This document shows positions 34,491 through 46,000 of a stretch of 64,000 nucleotides of DNA, piece after piece; position 1 is the stretch's first letter; each line of letters starts with the position of its first letter. The position numbers and the translations under genes were made by a program. The notes under the pieces were generated by a model. That model did no database searches, had not been told where the DNA came from, and saw nothing but the letters and a program-made list of their open reading frames with translations. The DNA is from Mytilus californianus. Its lineage: Eukaryota > Mollusca > Bivalvia > Mytilida > Mytilidae. Where the stretch lies: contig NW_026262668.1 in the NCBI RefSeq assembly GCF_021869535.1, positions 139,177,635-139,241,634 of the forward strand, given 5' to 3'.

Positions 34491-35774
34491 TGTTTTCTTG
34501 GTTAAACAACTCCCTTGACAGGTGTAAAAGGCAAGTGCTTAGCCTTGGAAACGAGTACTTCTACGCACCACATCCATTATGTGTAGTTTTTATCTTTGTA
34601 GAGCCTAGTCGAGGGGGGTCATGTACACTCAGGACTGACTTCGAGATAAAAATTATCAGACAAATACTGTACTTAAAACTTAAAATAGTTACTAAAAAAA
34701 ATGGAAAATAAATGGAATAATGTACAAAAAAAACCCGGGACTAATGATGAGATATTTACATAAAATATACGTACAAAAGGGACAATATCTACGGATGGCA
34801 GGAACATAACAAAATTTTCAAGATGGCGGTACTTTTCCTAAAAGAGCGGCAAGTACAAAACAGCTGAAAGTGTAAATGGGATAATTAAAATCTACCAAGG
34901 AGTACTAAAAGTTAAAATCGAAGTTAAAATGTGATTACGAGCACATAGAATTGATCCAGTATTAAAAACTATGGTATCTGTAGTCTAAAAACTTCTAAAA
35001 CTTCTTCAGCTAAAAAAATGTCGCTGTCAGCCATCACACATCCGGGCATACAAATCAAACAATATTTTACCGATGTTCAAATCTCAAAAATCCTTTTAGA
35101 AAATAAATTTGAAGGTAACAAACAACCGAGGCAATCGCGTGCTCACTAAAGGAGCGAGACTAGGTGCTTCGAAACAGTACGCGTCTCCTGCTATGCCTCT
35201 GCCGTTATACTAATCCACACTTAGTCAGTACTAGTAGTATGTACCAATCGGAAATAGAACACAATAGATAAATTTAGAGATCAAACGATTATTCTGGTAT
35301 CTGAAAATCTAATGCTCCGTAAACATGTATCAAACGAGTTGAGACACTGACATATCGTATGGGTGAACCAATTAGTGATGGTGATACTTATGTTGTGTCG
35401 TTTTAAGTCAATCTTCGTAACCGAGTTAGCTGATTTTTTGTCACGACCACGTTTCTGTTAAATAAGTTCGTATACAGTGAAAATGCACGAGCATTATCAT
35501 TTGAGACATGTAAACACGAGGGAGCAGAGATTTGTTACTGGTAAGATACAAAAAGTAAGGATCATAATGTTTGTCATAGATTCAAGTTAGAAGTCGATCA
35601 TTTGTAGCGATATCAGGAAAAGATATTTCTAGTTTCAGTAGTATCCCTTATCTCAAGTTCGCTCAGTGAAATGTTGTTTATTTGGTGGAAATACATTACC
35701 CGTATATCCGAACGTGATAATAAAGAACATGTCCTGGTGCTATTTTTTGTTTATTAGTAGATTTTCTCCTTCAA
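34491..35774. other. Non-coding interval, probably LINE 5' region
   Basis: No convincing coding sequence. It may hold the 5' UTR of the minus-strand LINE. I see no terminal repeat or target duplication that would fix its boundary. Confidence 0.3.
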
Positions 35775-36400
35775 ATGAATACAAAATAATTGGCCAGTAG
35801 CAGGGCATAAATAGTACTATTAAAATACCGACTGTCTGTTTAAAGTCCAGCGCTTTGATTATCACTTCTTCCGATTGTCACTGTTCATCACTAAATAACA
35901 GAGTTAAAGAACTAGAACAAGAAATGACAAAATTGAAACTAAAATAACTAGAAAATCAAATATTGTCTCTAAAACATCAAAATCAAAACAACTTCTATCC
36001 ACCTGCTCCAGTACAAATGACACAACCTCAACATATGTTTCATGTTTCATGTTTCAACTCCACCATCTTAAAGTCAATGGATTCAACAAATTCCACTCCA
36101 TCCAGTATATTAACACACTGTTCCTCCCCTCCGCCACCATATTTATTCAGACAAACATATAGATTGCAACAATCACAAACTCAATATCACAGACCAAGTA
36201 TCAATGTGCAAGTTCAACATTCACAACTGTACCAGCCTTAAATAAATAGTGAGATTTAACCACATATACCTATCATCGACAGTAATAACAGTATTGCTGT
36301 TGATCCAACATATTTTCAACGTTCTCGTGATAGTCAGTTCAATCCTCAAGAAAACGTACAGAAAAACAACGGCGTGAAAGTGAAGACCAACTGAGACATG
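35775..36400 (+). pseudogene. ORF1-like fragment (coiled coil plus Pro/Gln-rich), second copy
   Basis: Near-identical to ~32560-33085. Reads VKELEQEMTKLKLK, LENQILSLKHQNQNNFYPPA, PVQMTQPQHMFHVS, with a stop in the coiled coil and frame changes. It continues past the shared part into FQRSRDSQFNPQENVQKNNG. Probably ORF1 of another LINE copy; a reverse-oriented Penelope-like fragment follows. Confidence 0.5.
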
Positions 36401-36404
36401 AATT

Positions 36405-37340
36405 CAAATTTTGCTACAGTCACAAAAAGAGAGGCGAAAGATACCTGAGGGACATTCAAACTCATAAGCAGAAAATAAACTGACAACGCCATGGCTAAAA
36501 AAGAAAAAGACCAACAGACAAACAATAGTACACAAAACACAACATAGAAAACTAAAGACTGAGCAACACAACCCCCACCAAAAACTGGGGGTGATCTCAG
36601 GTGCTCCAGAAGAGTTAGCAGATTCTGCTCCACATGTGGCACCCGTCGTATTGCTCATGTTAGTACAAAGCCGGTAATAAATCTGATTCGGTAGGTCACA
36701 TTCGAGAAAAGGGGACGGGATTGTAGTTACGACATTAGGAACATATCCGTTATCATCTGTGAAACGGATATTCCATAACGGTCACCCAACTCGTAATGGC
36801 GTCCGTAAAACTTACAAAGGGATGATTTCAACTTCAACACTTGGAACTCTTGGTTTAATAGCTTCCTTGTGAGCAGCAACTATCTACCAAGGAAATCATG
36901 ATAGGAAATACAAGCCCTTGAATATCGTACTCCGTATGCAGGCGCTGCTGTAATGTTGCTACATATAAATGGAAAGTTCATAATTGGGAAGCTGAAATCA
37001 TCTCTTTTGTCGTAAAGTTTTGTTTTCAACCGACCCTCATTGTCAATTTCTAGTCAAGATATGAGGCAGACTTAACTTTATCTGTTGTATCCTTTATCTC
37101 AAGTTCGATGGGATAGATGCGCTCAACATAGTCACCAAATTTTATTTATGAGAGAACATCATCTATATAGTGGAAAGTAAAGTTAAAGGATACTGCTAAC
37201 TTCTTTTCTTTCTTCCTAAGAAGTTCCAGTATGAAGTCAGCCTCATATGAATAAAGGAACAAGTTGGCAAGAAGGAAGAGGGACACATTTTGTTCCCATG
37301 GGAATGCCGATTGTTTGTTGAAAAACAAGCGACACAATCA
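36405..37340 (-). pseudogene. Penelope-like RT fragment with 3' tail, minus strand
   Basis: Minus strand reads [56 protein letters not shown] (37337-37146), the region just before and including the YIDD box, then RT C-terminal remnants to ~36850 and the recurrent tail to ~36405. 5'-truncated, with substitutions and stops. It is inserted between two pieces of ORF1-like sequence (before 36405 and after 37335). Confidence 0.78.
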
Positions 37341-38280
37341 GTTTTAGTAGTGAAAACAGTTTTGCTGCCAAAGAAATAATAGATACAGATCCAACCTCCA
37401 AGATTTGTCTGTCAACTTATCATCCTCTAGACTTTAACAGATATTATAGTAATCTCCAAAACATTCAAGTAGATACCCCGCATGACTTGACAGACAATAG
37501 TACTAATAGCAAAAACAGTTTTGCTGTTAATCAAGAGAAGGAGTCAAGTAAATCTGCTGTTAGTAACATGACAAGCCATAGACCGTTGGTTTTCCCGTTT
37601 GAATGGTTTTACACTAGTAATTTTTGGGGCCCTTTATAGCTTACTGTACGTTGTGAGCCAAGGCTCCGTGTTGAAGACCGTACTTTGACCCATAAAGGTT
37701 TACTTTTATAAATTTTGACTTGGATGGAGAGTTGTCTAATTGGCACTCATACCACATCTTCTTATATCTATTTGTCTATATGCCATTTTGTGTTTCTTTG
37801 TTACATATGACGTGGCTCTGTACTTATACATCCCGTCATTGTGTTATTATGCTATGGTAAATTTTTGTATTCTTGTCTTTCAATTTTGCTAAATTAAATG
37901 TGCTTTGTTTATATGCCTTTTTGTGTTTCTTTTTTACATATTTGTTTGTTTTTATAGTGATTAAGATTATAACACAATGTTGACTGCTGTACCCCTATTT
38001 TTGACATTTTTACCTATTATGTCTGTTTGTTTTGTTCACACATCGTTGTCAATATAATGGAATTTTATGCGACTGTCATACAAGTGAGAGGTTTAGCTAG
38101 CTATAAAACAAGGTTTAATCCACCATTTTCTACATAAGAAAATGCCTGTACCAAGTCAGGAATATGACAGATGTTATCCATTCGTTTGATGTGTTTGAGC
38201 TTTTAATTTGCCATTTGACTACGGACTTTCCGTTTTGAATATTCCTCGGAGTTCGGTATTTTTGTTATTTTACTTTTCAT
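37341..38280 (+). repeat. ORF1-like remnant and dispersed retroelement tails
   Basis: 37345-37600 translates as Ser/Asn-rich text (ENSFAAKEIIDTDPTSKICL) continuing the ORF1-like pattern. 37640-37790 (GTGAGCCAAGGCTCCGTGTT, ACTTGGATGGAGAGTTGTCT) and 37790-38280 are dispersed repeats; the latter recurs inverted at 41940-42230. Confidence 0.55.
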
Positions 38281-38284
38281 TAGA

Positions 38285-38882
38285 ATATTGCAGGTCCTAT
38301 GATTTGCCATCAGCACATGAAATTATACTTAAACCAAAGAAAAATTGGAAAAAAATAACCCACGATATGATTGATTCAACCTGGAAAAAGAGATGGACAG
38401 AAATAGCTGAAACTAAATCTACTCTTGCACACACGGAAATAAACAACTGGAATTTTCGGAAACCAAATATCTGTTGGAGAAGTGTCAGAGACCACAAAAG
38501 AGACATCAGCAAAGGTATAATTAAATCTAAAATTCTCACAGGGTCTTATAAAACCCAAAGTGTCATTTCCCGTTTTGACAAAACAAAGTCGGCTGAATGT
38601 AAGTTATGTAAGGAAGGCCATGAAGATTACAAACATTTCCTAGTTACTTGTAAAAGCCTAGATAATGTGAGGAATGCTCACCACAACAGATTAAAACAGA
38701 TAATGACAGACAACCAGATTATTTATAATAATATCATTAAATCAGAAATAGACCTACATAAACTGTTAGTCGACTGCAGCACCAATACCTGCATACCTAT
38801 ATCTCACTTAGATGCTATAGAAAGAATATGCAAAGATAGGGTCTATGCATTGCATATCAAGAAAGCTAAACTTCTGTGTTAA
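38285..38882 (+). pseudogene. LINE ORF2 C-terminal fragment, plus strand
   Basis: About 198 in-frame residues from EYCRSYDLPSAHEI to KKAKLLC stop (TAA 38880-38882). Contains ILTGSYKTQSVISRFDKT and the zinc-knuckle CKLCKEGHEDYKHFLVTC. The ATG at 38208 belongs to the preceding dispersed repeat, so it is not a real start. This is a 5'-truncated LINE of a family related to, but different from, the minus-strand copy. The downstream AT-rich stretch to ~39240 is probably its 3' UTR. Confidence 0.8.
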
Positions 38883-39249
38883 TTAAAAGAACTGGGTTCT
38901 AACAAAACTAACATTTATCGACAAAATAGTCACCACAACTATACAGAAGCGGGTGTGCTATCGGTCATGAGAGTCGATGACTACATATGTTTTAACATAA
39001 TGCAAACCACTTACCTGGTTTCTCAGTATGCGATGTATTTTATGCAACCAACTAAGTTAACTCTATATCCCCATGTCTCTTACATCTAGATAATAGGTAA
39101 ATACCATTTTTAATCCTTTTAGACTTCTTAAGGTTAAATCTTATATTTTAAAATCATACAAACTCAGATTTTTAAAATAAAATTTTATACTATTAAAATT
39201 TTGAAAATTTTAGATTTTAAAAGAAGAAGATGATATTATATATTCGGTG

Positions 39250-39720
39250 TAAATGTTGTTGGAATTAATGTGGTTCTTTAAAAAATATTTTTTTTCGTGA
39301 CCTGAAACCAGGAATTTGTATCTACGATTCCCATTTTTTGCAGGAAGTGTACTGTTAAGTGGGGAGATAAAGTCGATCTTTCATTTTCCATGTAGAATAG
39401 TAGAATAGTAGTGTATAGCGTAAAAATCAAAATTATTGATATCACTTCAAAATTGTGAAGACCGTGCTTGAAGATTTTGTGGCAGTTGTTTTGAATTTTT
39501 GAAGCATATCTGATTGACACCACTGGTTAAATATTCATCATCACAATATTTCTGAAAGCTATCTTTTAATGAAGAAAACAAAATCTCATCAAAGATACCA
39601 GGCTTATATTTTGTACGCCAGACGCACGTTTCGTCTACATAAGATCTAGACTCATCACTGACAATCGAATCAAAACAGTTGAAAGGCCAAATCAAATCCG
39701 AAGTTGAAGAGCATTAAAAA
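39250..39720 (-). pseudogene. Penelope-like RT central fragment, minus strand
   Basis: Minus strand gives LFSSLKDSFQKYCDDEYLTS, GVNQICFKNSKQLPQNLQAR, then FDFYAIHYYSTILHGK and KNGNRRYKFLVSGHEKKYF in shifting frames. These correspond to the conserved block before and at the first RT catalytic motif of the same family. Heavily frameshifted. Confidence 0.6.
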
Positions 39721-39789
39721 CCGAAAATCCCTAAAATGTGTGCCAAAAAAGTCTAGAAAAGTTATCCGCTACCAAATCGTAGCCTACAT

Positions 39790-40007
39790 ACCTCCATCGA
39801 CATATTACCCTCATGCCTGTGCACACTATTCGGACTTCATTAATAGGGTAGTGCTCCTAACTTAAAAACAGTGACAGAAGGATAACGAAGAAGATCGTTC
39901 GACAGAAATTGACATTACAAGGTTCACGGTCACCATCATGAGCTGGTTAACCGATACGATGTGTCCGTGTCTGAAGTCACAAGCGACGTGGTCTTATCTC
40001 TTTAGAT
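39790..40007 (+). pseudogene. Penelope-like RT C-terminal fragment, plus strand
   Basis: SRACAHYSDFINR, then KVHGHHHELVNRYDVSVSEV and TSDVVLSL with stop TAG at 40005-40007 match the C-terminus seen at 1881-1977 ([17 protein letters not shown]). It is oriented opposite to the central fragment next to it, so the two pieces were rearranged. Confidence 0.65.
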
Positions 40008-41019
40008 ACTAGAATAGGTTTTTTTTTATCTATTTTACAGGTTGTTTTCTATTCCCTATTGTGACAATTTGACTGCTTGCGGACTTTGCTGCCGTGGTAG
40101 TTCATGCGATTAAAAGTTTCATTTTTTTTAATTTGATAACTGTATTCTACATTGAACATAGGTAAACTACTGTAGTATCCCGTAGTAGCCCGTATGTTTT
40201 ATGAATCGTTGCTTGTATTTCGTCTTCTTGTCATTTGGTTGTGTAGTTTTCTGTTTTACTTAGACTAAAAAAAAAGTTTGATAGACGTTTGGGTATCTTC
40301 TTACTTTCCTCCATACTACTATGTATATCTAGTGACTGTACTGTACTTATTCAACTACATTAACCTTATTATGGAAGTCGGCTGTCTTCTGTTTTGTAAC
40401 ATTACATACTTTGAAAACTTTATACAACGAATTTTCGTTAGAATCAAAATTGATCAATCTGTCACGACTGAACACTTAACAAGCATGAGCTTGATACTGT
40501 CAGTCTTTTTTTTAAGTTAGGCTAATTGACCAATGCTATAATATAGCTTCATCTTTGACGTTTTTTACTATAGCTGCTTGAAGAGAAAACATATATACTT
40601 AATATACATTCACGATTAAAACCGAATAATATCTGGGTTCGGTGTTCTATTTCCAATGTGAAACTGGATGAAGTCTGAAAAATATGAAACTAGCTGCTAT
40701 TCATGTACTTTCTGTATTAGCATTCAAAAGCAATATTATAGAATCCAGATTAAATCGAATATATTTTGTAGTTGTTCTGTGAAACTATGAAAAGTAACAG
40801 ATGTCACTGATTAATGAATCAGGCACTCAGGACCCTTACAGAAGCTCGGGGTTCATCCCACTACTTTTAGTATAGTCCGTGTTGCTCAAAGTTTTCTGTG
40901 TGGTGTTTTTTGTCTTCTTTATCTCCTTTTTGTTGGCAATGGTGTTGTATGTTTTTCTTCTACTTATGATGCTCGATGGGTCCTTTACATTTTGACTTCG
41001 TTTAAGTTTGAGCATGGGG
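40008..41019. other. Interval of diverged repeats
   Basis: No gene recognised. 40830-41000 resembles a diverged plus-strand copy of the Penelope-like 3' tail (GTGTTGCTCAAAGTTTTCTG, GGCAATGGTGTTGTATGTTT). The rest is AT-rich and unassigned. Confidence 0.35.
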
Positions 41020-41029
41020 CATTATGATG

Positions 41030-42810
41030 TATTCCTTTTATTTCGAAGCAAACATCATATGAATACAAAAACAAGTCGGACAGTAGTGGTACCAAATAAG
41101 TACCAATTGGAATGCCAACTGTCTACTGGAATATCAATCCTTCAAACTTAGCTAATATATAGTCGATCAAAAAGTCCAGCATTTTGATGATATCATATTC
41201 GATGTATTTGTTGTGGGACTCGGTATATTTCTTCACCAAGTTAGATTTTCATGACCTAAAACAAGGTATTTTTATCTGCATTTCCAATTTTTGTAGAAAA
41301 GTCTCTGTTAAATGAGACGATGTAGTCAATCTTTCAATTGAGCATGGAAAATAGTACTGTAAAGAGAAGAACTTCAACAAATTAAAAAAATTGATATTAC
41401 TGCATAATTGTAAAGATTGTGATTGAAGATCTTAGAGTAGATAATCGGAAATTTTAAAAATCAACATCTGATTGACACCGCTTGATAACTATACTTCATT
41501 ATTACATTTCTGAGGGCCATCTATAACTGTAGAAAAAAAGGTGGCAGAACTTTATATAATAATTCGAAAATCTTGACGACCCGGCTATATAGCGTTCTTT
41601 TTTTTTAACAATCAAACAAAACTTTATTGCACAACTGCAAATATAAATGTTAATTTTACAATTTATTACATTATTTCATTCCTAAAACATTGTTAATATA
41701 TTTCAAAGTTGGTGTCACATGTTACGGATCAAAATCATTCGTTCTTTATGATAATTATTGTGTATTTTAGGAATCCAGTATAAAGATGGGAGATCTTCAT
41801 TGTCCTTTTTTATGTTTAAAAGAGAGAAAGACGACTTTGTTGAAAACAAATTTGAATCTTTTTCTTCGTGAATGATGTAGGAGTTTATGTGGGAGTCCCA
41901 GTTTTGCTGTAAATTTCAAGTTCTTCAGTGAAAAGTAAAATAAGGAAAATACCGAACTCCGAGGAAAATTCAAAACGGAAATCCCTTATCAAATAGCAAA
42001 ATTAAAAGCTCAAACACATCAAACGAACGGAAAACATCTGCCATATTCCTCACTTGGTACAGGCATTTTCTTATGTAGAAAATGGTGGATTAAACCTGGT
42101 TTTATAGCTAGCTAAACCTCTCACTTGTATGACAGTCGCATTTAATTCCAATATAATGATAACAATGTGTGAACAAATCAAACATACATAATAGGTAAAA
42201 ATGTCAAAAATAGGGGTACAGTGGAATAGTGAGAAATTCCAAATAATAATAATGATGTTTGCATATAAAACAATATTATTTTAGGCTTTGTCTACTGAAA
42301 CAAAAATATTTTTGTTGTGAAGAGAGAATAAGGCATCCGCAACCTTGGGATTCTTGTGCTCATTGTTCATCGTAAATTTTGAATGAGCTTCTGAAAGCAT
42401 GACAGAACAGCTTTGGTCCATTCAGATAAAGTGTCCCGTGACGATTCAACTGACTCGCGTTTTTTTTCTCCATTTTCTGGCATAGTCCTATACTGCATTC
42501 ATTAGTAACCTGAAGTTCTTTTTGCAATTGATGGGCTGGAGAATTCGATACTTCGGGCCTTTTGCTCACAACTCTCCAAGTTGTTCATAGTTGACGATGC
42601 CAAGGTCTTCAGTTATAACATGATCAGCAGGACTATATTTAGATGGGCACGATGCACAAGAGCATTCGGGAGGTTTGGATTTTACATAACTGATGATAAT
42701 GTTCTCTGATACCGTCTTGTGGTTGTAAATCTTGGAAGCAATAGGTTTGGTGTAGGTATATGAAATGACAGATGTAGTTTTATCTTTGAGAGCACAATAT
42801 TTCGTCATAT
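41030..42810 (-). pseudogene. Penelope-like retroelement, N-terminal and RT part, minus strand
   Basis: From high to low coordinates: ISYTYTKPIASKIYNHKT and CSCASCPSKYSPADHVITED (42808-42566), GTLYLNGPKLFCHAFR (~42400), an inserted dispersed repeat (41940-42230), KDNEDLPSLYWIPKIHNNYH (~41790), remnants of the first catalytic block (~41300-41400), and TVGIPIGTYLVPLLSDLFLY (~41080). Gene order fits one degraded element. Stops and frameshifts are frequent. Confidence 0.65.
41940..42235 (-). repeat. Dispersed repeat inserted in the Penelope-like remnant
   Basis: Inverse of ~37990-38270: shares ACCGAACTCCGAGGAAAATT, CTCAAACACATCAAACGAAC, GGTACAGGCATTTTCTTATG and CTAGCTAAACCTCTCACTTG. A diverged relative is at 45540-45700. 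Confidence 0.75.
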
Positions 42811-42888
42811 ATTTGTCAAAACATGCTTTATCATATCCAAATAGCGTGCATTCACAATACGTTAAATGTCAAAAAGATAACCTTCTGT

Positions 42889-42897
42889 TATAAAAAG
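42889..42897 (+). promoter_or_regulatory. TATA box of the Gly-rich secreted protein gene
   Basis: TATAAAAAG lies 52 bp before the ATG at 42941. A start site near the CA at 42916-42917 (~28 bp downstream) would give a 5' UTR of about 24 nt. A tiny upstream frame, ATG TCT TGA (42921-42929), would then sit almost at the cap. Confidence 0.5.
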
Positions 42898-42940
42898 CTT
42901 GTACCTCGGTTTGTCCAGTTATGTCTTGAATTTACTGAAG

Positions 42941-43034
42941 ATGAAGGTTATCTGTTTACTAGGAATATTGTCGGTGCTGTGTGGACTTAATAAGTCAGAA
43001 AAATGTGTCTGTCTTCATTGGGAAAATGATCCAG
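42941..43034 (+). CDS. Gly-rich secreted protein exon 1 (signal peptide)
   Basis: The ATG at 42941 is chosen because it opens directly into a classical hydrophobic signal peptide and lies at the right distance from the TATA box. Ends GATCCAG|GTAAGA, phase 1. Confidence 0.75.
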
Positions 43035-46000
43035 GTAAGACTGTGCAAGATTTATATATCTATTTTCACGGCAAAATAAATTAAATCATAGTTTCAACGT
43101 TCTGAAGATTTTTTTTTCTGTAACATTTTGTAGATCAATGTTTTAAAATATTCAACGGATGTTTTATTTTTATAGAATCAACGTGCCTTGAGATACACTT
43201 TTTCGAAGGGTTAATAAAACAGAATGTCAGTGTAAGTATTATTTTTTGTCTTTAAAGTGGAATAGAATAGTCTACTCTATAATGAATAGCCAATCCATGG
43301 AATAGAATAGTCTACTAGTACTCTATAATGGATAGCCAATCCATGGAATAGAATAGTCTACTCTATAATGGATAGCCAATCCATGGAATAGAATAGTCTA
43401 CTCTATAATGAATAGCCAATCCATGGAATACAATAGTCTACTCTGTAATGAAAAGCCAATCCATGGAATAGAATAGTCTACTCTATAATGAATAGCCAAT
43501 CCATGGAATAGAATAGTCTACTCTGTAATGAATAACCAATCCAAATGTTCGATTTTTAAGGCAAACCCGAATGTCGAGAAAATGAAATAAAAGATACGAG
43601 TTTAGATTCGAAACACAGAGGCATCTTACTGGTATTCAGTAGCAAATATCCGAACTGCAATAGTCATTGTCATTTACATTACACACTATCAATAGGATAT
43701 GTGCTCCCGATTGCTATTAAAAACAAATTGTTTTGCTATTGTGTATAGCAGATTTCGATCTGTTACATTTTGCATCTTCTGTACCGATAACCGGTAAAAG
43801 GGTGTGACATCTGTACCGATAGCCGTTAATAGGGTGTGACATCTGTACCGATAGCCTGTAATAAGGTGCGACATTAAATATAGAAAATTTGAAGAAGATT
43901 CTTTGAAGTAATCTTCATTCTTTCAGAACAACTTTAAGTTCAGTACTGTTAGGCTTATAGTTTAGTCAGATCTATTTAGTAAATATACTTTACTTGTGCT
44001 CACATTTAGTAAAATCAGAGACATATATATCTCTGGTGAAATACACGAAAAGTGACTGTCCATATTTAGAACGCCTACTATACCAAAGGCATGATTATTG
44101 TCGAAAAAATTATTGACAGAATTTATAATTTCAACGTGACTTACTGCTGTTATTTTTGGTTGCCTTAGTACATCCTTTTACTATGATCAACAAATATTTC
44201 ATTGTATTCTCTTTGTAGAGGTAACATCAAAATTGTTTTCCCTATTCGCCGTAGTCCAAAAAATGAGCACTATCTACCTTTGAAATACTTGGCATGAATA
44301 AAATGTTATCCTGTCCAGTACTTTTGTGAAAATTTCGCAAAATTTGATCATTGTATATAAAAAAGTAAACCTCCTTGGTAGAAAACATTTCAATTTTTCA
44401 ATTTTGGGAGTTTGCAACCTTTAGCACCTAGGTCACCGCATGTTTAAAAAATATTTTATCGGAACAACAAATGAAAAAAGAAAGGTGTCTTAAGACTGAT
44501 GCAAAATAATCGAGACGGTACCCTAAAGTAATGGCTTGGTGAAACTTTGTTATGTCTACTATACACGCATTTACTAGTTTTAAAACATTGCATTCGTAAA
44601 TTCTCTAACTGTAATGCATGACAAATTTAAAATGAGGTTTTGCTCAAGATAATGTTTAACTATATAATTTTTTTTCTCCAGATTTCAACTCTTAATATTT
44701 CACTCATTACCATCGAGGAAAAACAGATATGTAGAAGTAAGTTTCTTACAAGTTAATCTCTCTTCCTCTCAGAAACTTAAACAGATTTTACATCCATGTT
44801 TGTTTGACGTATTATCTTTCCGACAACATCGGTATATATGTACTACATTCAAATACAGCACTATCACCGTCATTCCAAATCATAATAAACTACAGGTATG
44901 CTTTGTTTAGAACATTGGTATATAAGTACTACATTCAAATACAGCACTATCATCGTCATTCCAAATCATAATAAACTACAGGTATGCTTTGTTTAGAACA
45001 TTGGTATATAAGTAGTACATTCAAATACAGCACTATCACCGTCATTCCAAATCATAATAAACTACAGGTATGCTTTGTGTAGAACATTGGTATATTAGTT
45101 CTATATACAGCACTAGTGCCACTATACCCACTCATAATTAACGACAGGAATGCTGGGTTTAAAAGCTTTTAACTAACACAGTGACTGAATGCTCAAGAAT
45201 AATTATAATATGCGTACACTACTATTACATTCCTTCAGTCTACAGTTATCAAAACTGTACTAACAAATCTAATTCGTTAAATGCAAGATGAGTTTAATCT
45301 TGGGTTGATTTTTCCCCATTTCTTAGTAACGACTGGTGCAGTAATTAAGATTCCAAATAAAAGCAACAGTAGTTTACCGCTGTTCAATAGTCATAAATCG
45401 ATTAAGCGAAAACAAATCCGGGTCACAAACCAAAACCGAGGGAATCACATCAACTATAAGAGGAAAACAACGGTACAACAGAAACACTGAACTGCTACAA
45501 CAAACGCCAACATACATAGAAATGGACTATTTGATAACAACTGCAATATTCCTGACTTGGTACAGGACATTTTTAAGAAAAAATGGTGGGTTGAACCTGG
45601 TTTTATGGCTAGCCAAACCTCCCGCTTATATGGCAATGTTAAAAATACCGCTAAAATGACAACATTACGTGACAGGAATACAGTACAAATAAACGCAAGA
45701 ACACTCAAGACAGAGAAATACATAAATAAATAATATAATAGTACATTACAACATGTAAACCACAGAATAACAACGGACACCACCCATTAATTTACGACGA
45801 CCACAATAGAAATTATGATCTGTGCGTCACATGAATGTATCAACGCCACAAAAAGTGATGTCACAAGTAAACTTCTTAAAACAGAATATAAAATTGGGAT
45901 TAAGTTTGTAATGGTGTTGTTTTATGTATTTTCTAACCATTACAAGAATATTAATATTAGGGATGTCAACGAGTACTCGAGTACTCGAGTATCGCTCGGT

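Noticed and set aside
38208-38284. ATG at 38208 as the start of a 224-residue gene
   Set aside because: The first ~25 codons belong to a dispersed repeat that also occurs inverted at ~41950-42010; the conserved LINE part begins at ~38285.
43255-43548. 40-bp array as a fourth junction-seeded minisatellite
   Set aside because: It starts 24 bp after the donor and contains neither the donor nor exon sequence.
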